Notes under the pieces: model-generated | The model's input: only the letters and a program-made list of their open reading frames with translations | Told to the model about the DNA's origin: nothing | Database searches by the model: none | In this document: piece after piece, positions 57,846 through 64,000 of the stretch | Layout: the number at the start of each line of letters is the position of its first letter | How positions within the stretch are numbered: the first letter of the stretch is position 1 | Assembly (NCBI RefSeq): GCF_002355475.1 | Contig: NZ_AP014862.1 | Coordinates: 3,844,001-3,908,000, forward strand | Length of the DNA: 64,000 nucleotides | DNA from: Pseudomonas furukawaii | GTDB taxonomy: Bacteria > Pseudomonadota > Gammaproteobacteria > Pseudomonadales > Pseudomonadaceae | Direction of reading: 5' to 3' | Program-made: the position numbers and the translations under genes

Positions 57846-60089
57846 ATGTACCGAGTCGCCGTCCGTGCGCTCTGCGAATTCACCGCCAAGGGCGGCGATC
57901 TCGACCTGCGCTTCACGCCAGCGCCCACCGCCCAGGAAGGCATTGCCGGCCACGCCCTGGTCGCCAGCCGGCGCCCCGAGGGCTACGAGACGGAAGTGGC
58001 GCTGGAGGGCGAGTTCGGCCCGCTGAAGGTCCGTGGCCGCGCCGACGGCTACGACCCGGCGCTCAATCGCCTGGAAGAGGTGAAAACCTATCGCGGCGAC
58101 CTGCAGCGCATGCCCGACAACCACCGCCAGCTGCACTGGGCCCAGGTGAAGGTCTACGGCTGGCTGCTCTGCCAGGCCCGGAACCTGGAGGACATCGAAC
58201 TGGCGCTGGTCTACCTGGACATCGGCAGCCAACGCGAAACCCTGATCACCGAGCGGGCCCACGCCGAGGTACTGAAGGCATTCTTCGAAGAACAGTGCCG
58301 ACGCTTCATACACTGGGCCGAGCAGGAACTGGTCCACGGCACCAGCCGTGATCGGATGCTGGAGAACCTGGGCTTTCCCCACGCCGGTTTCCGCCAGGGG
58401 CAGCGACAACTGGCCGAGGCCGTCTACAAGGCCGCCAGCACCGGCTGCTGCCTGATGGCACAGGCCCCCACCGGCATCGGCAAGACCCTCGGCACCCTGT
58501 TCCCGCTGCTCAAGGCCATGCCGCGCCGGGCGCTGGACAAGGTGTTCTTCCTGGCCGCCAAGACCCCCGGCCGGCAACTGGCCCTGGATGCCCTGGCGCA
58601 GTTGCACGCCGCCCCCCTGCGGGTGCTGGAGCTGGTTGCGCGGGACAAGGCCTGCGAACACCCGGAGAACGCCTGCCACGGGGAGTCCTGCCCGCTGGCC
58701 AGGGGGTTCTACGATCGCCTCCCCGCCGCGCGCCAGGCAGCGGCCGCACAGCGCTGGCTGGACCGGGACGCCCTGCGGGAAATCGCCCTCGCCCATCAGG
58801 TCTGCCCCTATTACCTCGCCCAGGAAATGGCCCGCTGGAGCGATGTGGTGGTGAGCGACTACAACTACTACTTCGACACCAGCGCCCTGCTCCACGGGCT
58901 CACCCAGGCCAACCAGTGGCGCGTCGCCGTGCTGGTGGACGAGGCCCACAACCTGGTGGAACGCGCCCGCCGTATGTACAGCGCCGAGCTGGACCAGTGG
59001 AGCCTCAAGGCCCTGCGCAAGACGGCAGCGCCCGCCCTGAAGAAGCCGCTCGAACGGGTGAGCCGCGCGTGGAGCGAGCTGAACCGCGAGCAATCGGAGG
59101 ACTACCAGGCCTACGAAACACCGCCGACCGGGCTGCTGAACGCCCTGCAGGGCGCCGTCACCGCCATCACCGACCACCTGGTCGAGCACCCCACGGCGCT
59201 GGACGTTCCCTTGCAGGACTTCTACTTCGAGGCCCTGCAGTTCGGTCGCCTGGCCGAGCAGTTCGGCCCCCACTCGCTGTTCGACCTCAGCAAGCGTCCC
59301 GACAGGAACGGCCGCAGCCTCTCGCGCCTCTGCCTGCGCAACCTGGTGCCGGCCCCCTTTCTCGCGCCGCGCTTTTCCGGTAGCCGCTCCACCGTGCTGT
59401 TCTCCGCCACCCTGACACCACGGCACTATTACCTCGACCTGCTCGGCCTGGCGCCCAATACGCCCTGGCTGGACGTGGACTCCCCCTTCCACGCCGACCA
59501 GCTCCAGATTCGCGTTGCGGCCCAGGTGTCTACCCGCTACCAGCACCGCGACGCCTCCCTGGCGCCCATCGCCAGTCTGATGGCCAGTCAGTTCGCGGAG
59601 CGGCCTGGCAACTACCTCGCCTTCTTCAGCAGCCACGACTACCTGCGCAAAGTCGCGGAGTGGTTCACCCGGCAGCACCCGCAGGTCCCCGTCTGGCTAC
59701 AGGACCGGCAAATGGACGAGGCCGCCCGGCACGCCTTCCTCCAGCGCTTCAGCGAAGGCGGCCAGGGCATCGGCTTCGCGGTGCTGGGCGGCGCCTTCGG
59801 GGAAGGCATCGACTTGCCGGGCGAGCGCCTGATCGGCGCCTTCATCGCCACCCTCGGCCTGCCGCAACTGAACCCGGTCAACGAACAACTGCGCCAGCGC
59901 ATGGCCAGGCTGTTCGGGGCCGGCTACGACTACGCCTATCTCTATCCGGGGCTGCAGAAGGTGGTGCAGGCCGCCGGCCGGGTCATCCGCACCCCCGCCG
60001 ATCGTGGCGTGGTGCACCTGATCGACGACCGCTTCGCCCAGCCCGAGATCCAGCGTCTCCTGCCCACCTGGTGGGCGGTTGGCCCCTAG
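57846..60089 (+). CDS. DinG/XPD-like Fe-S helicase with N-terminal nuclease-like domain
   Basis: Superfamily 2 DNA helicase of 747 residues. An N-terminal PD-(D/E)XK-like domain (about 1-145, with RADGYDPALNR and Glu78-Val-Lys80) precedes helicase motifs: Walker A APTGIGKT (about 206-215), DEAH (365-368), and GSRSTVLFSATL and QAAGRVIR near the C-terminus. Cys270, Cys277, Cys282 and Cys320 lie between motifs I and II as in XPD-type Fe-S clusters. It starts 2 nt after the FAN1-like gene, so both form one SOS operon. It is the PA1045-like helicase; no named symbol is settled. Confidence 0.9.
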   Translation: MYRVAVRALCEFTAKGGDLDLRFTPAPTAQEGIAGHALVASRRPEGYETEVALEGEFGPLKVRGRADGYDPALNRLEEVKTYRGDLQRMPDNHRQLHWAQVKVYGWLLCQARNLEDIELALVYLDIGSQRETLITERAHAEVLKAFFEEQCRRFIHWAEQELVHGTSRDRMLENLGFPHAGFRQGQRQLAEAVYKAASTGCCLMAQAPTGIGKTLGTLFPLLKAMPRRALDKVFFLAAKTPGRQLALDALAQLHAAPLRVLELVARDKACEHPENACHGESCPLARGFYDRLPAARQAAAAQRWLDRDALREIALAHQVCPYYLAQEMARWSDVVVSDYNYYFDTSALLHGLTQANQWRVAVLVDEAHNLVERARRMYSAELDQWSLKALRKTAAPALKKPLERVSRAWSELNREQSEDYQAYETPPTGLLNALQGAVTAITDHLVEHPTALDVPLQDFYFEALQFGRLAEQFGPHSLFDLSKRPDRNGRSLSRLCLRNLVPAPFLAPRFSGSRSTVLFSATLTPRHYYLDLLGLAPNTPWLDVDSPFHADQLQIRVAAQVSTRYQHRDASLAPIASLMASQFAERPGNYLAFFSSHDYLRKVAEWFTRQHPQVPVWLQDRQMDEAARHAFLQRFSEGGQGIGFAVLGGAFGEGIDLPGERLIGAFIATLGLPQLNPVNEQLRQRMARLFGAGYDYAYLYPGLQKVVQAAGRVIRTPADRGVVHLIDDRFAQPEIQRLLPTWWAVGP

Positions 60090-60143
60090 GGCGCGCCACG
60101 CGCATCCCCCTACCACTCAAGCCATAGCGCCCGGGCAGGCCCA

Positions 60144-60833
60144 CTAACGCCGGCAGGCGCCCAAATCCACCTTGCCCGCGTAGGGGTTGCCATGCCCCAT
60201 GACGCAGGCCAGCCGCTGGTTGCGATTACGCTCCCAGGCCTCCACCGGGTACTGGCGATTCCAGGCGTTGTACAGCTTGCGATCCTGGCTGGAGAGGCGC
60301 AGGCCATAGCGATCGCTCATGTAGAAATAGGTGCGCGCGATCATCCCGCGCACCTGCTGCCGCGGCATCGCCTTGCGCGCCTTGAAATCCACCACCATCG
60401 GGCAGGCGCCGTACTGGCTGGGCTTCTGCGGCAGCCAGCCGAAGCTGAAGTTGCTGCGGTCACCGTTCACCTCACCGATGCTCGGCACCAGGTTGTGCAG
60501 ATCGGCTTCGGCGCGCTGGAAGGTGGCGTCATGCTCGGTGCAGTACTGGCGCCCACCTTTCTGCCAGCACTGGCGCTGATGCCCGATCACCCAGGCCGGC
60601 ACTATGTGCTCCCATTCGATGCGCCTGGCCCGCTGTGGCGACTTGCGCGGCACGTAGCCGCAACTCTTCAGGTCCACCCGATTGCCCTGGTAACGGCAGC
60701 CGCAATAGAACTCCACCGGGTGGGTGGCGTAGAGCTTCCAGGCGACCTTCTTCGCCTCGTTGAAGGTGCGTGGGGCTGCGGCGTGGGAGGTGGCGGATAA
60801 CAGCAGGCAAAGCAGCAGGATAGAGCGGATCAT
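60144..60833 (-). CDS. endA: Secreted EndA/NucM-type endonuclease I
   Basis: Non-specific DNA endonuclease in the periplasm or outside the cell. The 229-residue product has a signal peptide (MIRSILLLCLLLSATSHAAA), then the endonuclease I fold with WEHIVPAWVIG (His active site), DLHNLVPSIGEVNGDRSNFSF and disulfide cysteines (CGCRYQG, CGY). Full length. Its start is divergent from a LexA-box-controlled operon; the box lies 95 bp upstream of the ATG, so SOS control of this gene is possible but not shown. Confidence 0.9.
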   Translation of the reverse strand: MIRSILLLCLLLSATSHAAAPRTFNEAKKVAWKLYATHPVEFYCGCRYQGNRVDLKSCGYVPRKSPQRARRIEWEHIVPAWVIGHQRQCWQKGGRQYCTEHDATFQRAEADLHNLVPSIGEVNGDRSNFSFGWLPQKPSQYGACPMVVDFKARKAMPRQQVRGMIARTYFYMSDRYGLRLSSQDRKLYNAWNRQYPVEAWERNRNQRLACVMGHGNPYAGKVDLGACRR

Positions 60834-60927
60834 CAGGTTTCCAGATTCCCGGTACTGCGTCAGGGGAAATCACTGACAACAGATTTTTCCTTTGGTTTGG
60901 TTGCCATCGGACCATGGCAACTGATAT

Positions 60928-60943
60928 CTGTATAAATATACAG
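60928..60943 (+). promoter_or_regulatory. LexA box before a two-gene operon
   Basis: CTGTATAAATATACAG, a near-consensus palindromic LexA site, 18 bp before the 46-residue ORF and between it and divergent endA. Flanks match the box at 56171. Confidence 0.9.
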
Positions 60944-60961
60944 TATTCCAGGAAAAGTCCT

Positions 60962-61102
60962 ATGCCTGTATCCGCCCCCATCCGCTTGCCATCTCCCGAG
61001 CAATCCGCTCCACCTGCTGCTCCGGTGCCCTACCAACTGCCACTGCCCTTCCCTCCCCGGGAACAGCTGCGGCCCCTGCTGGCCCATCGGCGCCAGCACT
61101 GA
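60962..61102 (+). CDS. Small SOS-linked protein, 46 residues
   Basis: A 46-residue Pro/Leu-rich frame (MPVSAPIRLPSPEQS ... LPFPPREQLRPLLAHRRQH) with AGGAAA 6 nt before the ATG and a LexA box just upstream. No membrane segment or known domain. Followed 19 nt later by the 105-residue gene. The ribosome site and box argue it is real; its function is unknown. A peptide of this kind could act on a protein partner, but that is a guess. Confidence 0.6.
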   Translation: MPVSAPIRLPSPEQSAPPAAPVPYQLPLPFPPREQLRPLLAHRRQH

Positions 61103-61121
61103 GCCCGCAGGAGAACGCACC

Positions 61122-61439
61122 ATGCTGGATATTCGCCAGTTGAAATACACCGTGAGCCGCATGGCCCCGGAGGAGATCCGCGAAGCGGTGGAGGAGCTGC
61201 GCCTGGAAGGCCTGGTGACCGATGGCAAGACCCCCTTCGGCCGCCTGCACTTCAACACCTGCCTGGCGGAGATCGAAGCCCTCTTCCAGCGCGCCGGCTA
61301 TCACCGCCCGCTGGACGTGGTGGGCTACCAGGGGCAGGCCTATGCGCTCTTCGACCCCACCCGCTGGGAGCCGGTGCAGGTGCTCAGGTGGCTGAAGGAC
61401 TATGTCGATGCCCGAGAAACCAGCGCCGCGCCCGCCTGA
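61122..61439 (+). CDS. Uncharacterised protein, SOS operon
   Basis: A 105-residue soluble, mostly helical protein (MLDIRQLKYTVSRMAPEEIR ...) with AGGAGA about 7 nt before the ATG. Two segments stand out: APEEIREAVEELRLEGLV (helix) and DVVGYQGQAYALFDPTRWEP (strand/turn). I recognise no family. Under the LexA box at 60928 with the 46-residue gene. It may be one of the small conserved LexA-regulated proteins of pseudomonads, but I cannot name it. Confidence 0.75.
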   Translation: MLDIRQLKYTVSRMAPEEIREAVEELRLEGLVTDGKTPFGRLHFNTCLAEIEALFQRAGYHRPLDVVGYQGQAYALFDPTRWEPVQVLRWLKDYVDARETSAAPA

Positions 61440-61450
61440 GGCCCCCGCCC

Positions 61451-62332
61451 TCAGCGCTTCTGTGCATAGGCCATGAACAGGCCGCTGCCGACGATGATGG
61501 CGATGCCCAGCACGCCGAACTGATCGGGCGCATGGTTGAACAGCAGGTAGCCCAGCACCCCGGCGAACACGATCTGCCCATAGCCGAAAGGCGCCAGCAA
61601 GGGCGGCGACGCATGGCGGAAGGCCTGGGTCAGCAGCATGTGCCCACCCATGCCACAGGCACCCAGGGCCAGCATCAGCAGGCTGTGCCCGAGGGAGTCC
61701 GGCAGGTGCCAGAAAAAGGGCACCAGGCCACTCATCACCAGGGTGTTGGTCAGCCCGGTGATGAAGTTGCTGGTGGCGGAACTGTCATGCCGCGTCAGGA
61801 TGCGCGTCAGCAACTGGTAGAAGGCGAAGCACACCGCCGCCGCCAGGGGCAGCAGCACCGCCGGGGTGAAGAGCGAGCCACCCGGCCGCACGATCAGCAG
61901 CACCCCGCCGAACCCCACCAGCACCGCCACCCATTGCCCCCGCGACACCCGCTCCTTCAGCAGCGGCACCGACAGGGCGGTCACCAGCAGCGGCGCCAGG
62001 AAGATCACCGACGTCGCCTCCGCCAGGGGAATGTGCCGCAGCCCCGCAGTGAACAGCAGGCTGACACCGATCAGGCACAGGGCACGCACCACCTGCAACA
62101 GCGGCCGCCTGGTGCGCAGCACCCGCAACCCCTCGCGCGGCAGCAGGAAGCCGGCCATCAGGAGCGTATGCACGAGATAGCGCACCCAGACCACCATCAC
62201 GATGGGATAGAAGGCCGAGAGGTACTTGGAAATGGCGTCGTGGCTGGAAAACAGGAAGGTCGCCAGGCAGACCAGCACAATGCCTTTCAGCGGCTGGTCG
62301 ATGCGTGACGACGGAGGATTCTGGGCGCTCAT
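61451..62332 (-). CDS. EamA/DMT-family transporter
   Basis: A ten-helix drug/metabolite-superfamily exporter of 293 residues, with two EamA repeats (LKGIVLVCLATFLFSSHDAIS ... and VCFAFYQLLTRILTR ...). Start ATG at 62332 (MSAQNPPSSRIDQPL). Alone on the minus strand. Substrate not predictable. Confidence 0.9.
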   Translation of the reverse strand: MSAQNPPSSRIDQPLKGIVLVCLATFLFSSHDAISKYLSAFYPIVMVVWVRYLVHTLLMAGFLLPREGLRVLRTRRPLLQVVRALCLIGVSLLFTAGLRHIPLAEATSVIFLAPLLVTALSVPLLKERVSRGQWVAVLVGFGGVLLIVRPGGSLFTPAVLLPLAAAVCFAFYQLLTRILTRHDSSATSNFITGLTNTLVMSGLVPFFWHLPDSLGHSLLMLALGACGMGGHMLLTQAFRHASPPLLAPFGYGQIVFAGVLGYLLFNHAPDQFGVLGIAIIVGSGLFMAYAQKR

Positions 62333-62477
62333 CAGGGGTCCGGGGCGTCTGCGGCAGGCAAGGTTGGTAGCAGACTAATGATTAGGCGACTCAAGATATC
62401 GGCTCAGCCTGCATCACTCAAGCGTCGACCATACGGAACCCATTCGCCACGGCGCCCGCTTCCTGAATGAAACGGAA

Positions 62478-62497
62478 GCCCCGGCGGGAACCGGGGC
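62478..62497 (-). terminator. Hairpin after the enolase-family gene
   Basis: Seven-bp stem GCCCCGG/CCGGGGC with a 6-nt loop, about 60 nt after the gene on the minus strand, followed by TTCCGTTTCATT. Weak terminator candidate. Confidence 0.45.
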
Positions 62498-62558
62498 CCA
62501 TCGGGTGTCCGGCCCGCCGACGGGACTGGACCGGAACATCCCGGGACTGGAGCGCCCG

Positions 62559-63734
62559 TCATTCGATGATGTTGAAGTCCTCCAGGTGATCCTCGGAAAT
62601 CTCCAGGCCCAGGCCAGGCAGATCGTCATCCAGCTGGATGTAGCCATTCACCGGCTGCGGTTCGCCCTTGAACACGTAGTAGAACAGCTCGTTGCCCACC
62701 TCGACGTCGAACACCGGGAAAAACTCGGCCATGGGCGAGGCGGTGCTGGCCATGGTCAGGTGATAGTTGTGCATCTGCCCGGCGTGGGGGATCACCGGAA
62801 CCGACCAGGCCTCGGCCATGGCGTTGATCTTGCGCGCGGCCGTGATGCCACCCACGCGGTTGGTGTCGTACTGGATCACGTCCACGGCGCGGCGCTCCAG
62901 CAGATCCTTGAAGCCATGGCCGGTGAATTCGTGCTCGCCGCCGGAGATGGGCATGATCCCCATCTTCTTCAACTCGATGTAGCCCTCGATGTCGTCGGCG
63001 ATCACCGGCTCTTCCAGCCAGCGCGGCTCGAACTCGGCCAGCCTGGGCAACATCCGGCGCGCGTACTCCAGGGTCCAGCCCATGTAGCACTCCAGCATGA
63101 TGTCCACGTCCGGCCCGGTCAGCTCACGCAAGGCACGCACCTGCTCGATATTGCGGCGCATGCCCGCCGGGCCATCCTTGGGCCCGTAGCCGAAGCGCAT
63201 CTTGAGGGCGGTGAAACCCTGGTTCAGGTAGCCCTGGGCCTCTTCCAGGAAGAGGTCGAGGTTGTCGTTGGCGTAGAGCTTGGAGGCGTAGGTCCAGATC
63301 CTGTCCTTGGTGCGCCCCCCGAGCAGCTTGAACACCGGCTTGTTCACCGCCTTGCCCATGATGTCCCAGATCGCCAGGTCCACCGCCGAGATGGCGGCCA
63401 TGCCGATGCCCTTGCGGCCCCAGGCGTGGGTGCGGCGGTACATCTTCTGCCAAATGTACTCGTTGTCGAAGGGATCCTCGCCGATGCAGATCGGCGCCAG
63501 GTACAGGTCGATGATCTCCTTGGCCACGCGGGGTGCCAGGGCGCAGTTGCCGATGCCGACGAGGCCGGTGTCGGTCTCGATCTCGACCACCAGCCAGCCG
63601 TGGAAACGGAACGAGCCCATGGCATCGCCGCGCTCGAAGAGGATGTCGCTGGCGTTGGTGCAGAAATGCGCCTGGGGCGGCACCACCTTGCCCTTCCATT
63701 CGAAGACGCGAGTACGGACGGATTTGATTTTCAT
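62559..63734 (-). CDS. Enolase-superfamily sugar-acid dehydratase, rhamnonate-dehydratase-like
   Basis: Mandelate-racemase-subgroup enzyme predicted to dehydrate a sugar acid. The ATG at 63734 ([11 protein letters not shown], with AAGGAG upstream) gives 391 residues with [18 protein letters not shown], the metal-ligand strands [15 protein letters not shown] and SGGEHEFTG, and the catalytic-region [10 protein letters not shown]. It matches the L-rhamnonate dehydratase (RhmD/YfaW) pattern. An MFS gene directly upstream on the same strand suggests uptake of the same substrate. Mannonate or other acids are possible. Confidence 0.82.
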   Translation of the reverse strand: MKIKSVRTRVFEWKGKVVPPQAHFCTNASDILFERGDAMGSFRFHGWLVVEIETDTGLVGIGNCALAPRVAKEIIDLYLAPICIGEDPFDNEYIWQKMYRRTHAWGRKGIGMAAISAVDLAIWDIMGKAVNKPVFKLLGGRTKDRIWTYASKLYANDNLDLFLEEAQGYLNQGFTALKMRFGYGPKDGPAGMRRNIEQVRALRELTGPDVDIMLECYMGWTLEYARRMLPRLAEFEPRWLEEPVIADDIEGYIELKKMGIMPISGGEHEFTGHGFKDLLERRAVDVIQYDTNRVGGITAARKINAMAEAWSVPVIPHAGQMHNYHLTMASTASPMAEFFPVFDVEVGNELFYYVFKGEPQPVNGYIQLDDDLPGLGLEISEDHLEDFNIIE

Positions 63735-63761
63735 GGTCACAGCTCCTTTCACTGTGTGATT

Positions 63762-64000
63762 TCAGTTTGCGCGGGCAGGCTTCAGTGGCTGCTCGTTGGC
63801 GGTTTTTCGGGTTTCGAGGCCAAGGATCAGCAAGGCACCGACCACAGCGACCACGGCGAGGGCGAACATGCCCGCGCGGGGATCGCCGATGAGGGTTTCC
63901 ATCAGGGTCTTGAGATTCGGCGCCACGAAGCCACCGAGGTTGCCCAGGGAGTTGATCAGGGCGATACCGCTGGCCGCCGCCACACCGCTCAGGTAGCCCG
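63762..64000 (-). CDS. MFS transporter, C-terminal part
   Basis: The last about 79 codons of a major-facilitator transporter whose 5' part lies beyond base 64000. Visible are the last two membrane helices (GVAAASGIALINSLGNLGGFVAP and GMFALAVVAVVGALLILGL) and a basic tail. NSLGNLGGF is typical of the anion:cation symporter/phthalate-permease group, which carries sugar acids. It stops 28 bp before the dehydratase start, so both belong to one operon. Confidence 0.88.
   Translation of the reverse strand, partial: GYLSGVAAASGIALINSLGNLGGFVAPNLKTLMETLIGDPRAGMFALAVVAVVGALLILGLETRKTANEQPLKPARAN

Noticed and set aside
59222-60116. Minus-strand frames opposite the 3' half of the helicase gene
   Set aside because: Shadows of a conserved helicase domain in the plus strand.

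Overview
The window is a G+C-rich chromosome segment from a Pseudomonas-lineage gammaproteobacterium. The evidence is gene content and order, which from memory closely match the P. aeruginosa PA3095-PA3141 and PA3161-PA3162 regions: xcp type II secretion genes, metZ, purF-cvpA-SPOR-folC-accD-trpF-truA-fimV, asd/leu genes, ibpA, the tRNA Glu/Ala cluster, gltX, emrAB-like genes, uvrB, wbpM, ihfB and rpsA. Very long antisense ORFs mirror most genes, as expected from strong G/C third-position bias. I cannot assign a species.

Layout. 1-9974: type II secretion, with gspM-L-K-J-I-H-G-F-E (xcpZ-R) on the minus strand, mostly overlapping or abutting, and divergent gspC-gspD (xcpP-Q). 10131-18709: a Nudix hydrolase, then mainly minus-strand housekeeping genes for methionine, purine, folate, fatty-acid and tryptophan synthesis and tRNA modification. 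18717-21626: fimV. 21768-28095: an inactive-looking Asd paralogue, asd, leuB, a methyltransferase, leuD and leuC, with a divergent LysR gene. 29287-32256: a four-PAS GGDEF/EAL protein. 32395-36704: ibpA behind a sigma-32-type promoter and a probable ROSE thermometer, dusC, a thioesterase/KDPG-aldolase pair and a hydrolase/TetR pair. 36875-37835: eight tRNA genes as four tandem Glu-Ala pairs under one strong promoter. 37980-46570: gltX, LysR and a divergent EmrAB-type pump, uvrB and an aminotransferase. 46642-52141: tRNA-Asn, a ComEA-like protein, wbpM, an AT-rich gap, ihfB and rpsA.

Two points depart from the usual Pseudomonas order. Between wbpM and ihfB, where P. aeruginosa carries its O-antigen cluster, there are only about 490 bp of A/C-skewed DNA and no gene. 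Upstream of rpsA, cmk is missing; in its place is a four-gene catabolic-looking operon (flavin monooxygenase, RidA, DUF1028, ArgE-type amidohydrolase). rpsA keeps its own good promoter and a leader of about 210 nt.

The right part (56171-61439) looks like an SOS-controlled DNA-processing block. Two LexA boxes with almost identical surroundings precede a FAN1-type VRR-NUC nuclease plus an Fe-S DinG/XPD-like helicase with an N-terminal nuclease-like domain, and a two-gene operon of unknown small proteins. A secreted EndA-type endonuclease is divergent from the second box. The window closes with an EamA transporter, a rhamnonate-dehydratase-like enolase and a truncated MFS transporter. I see no insertion sequence, prophage or CRISPR array.
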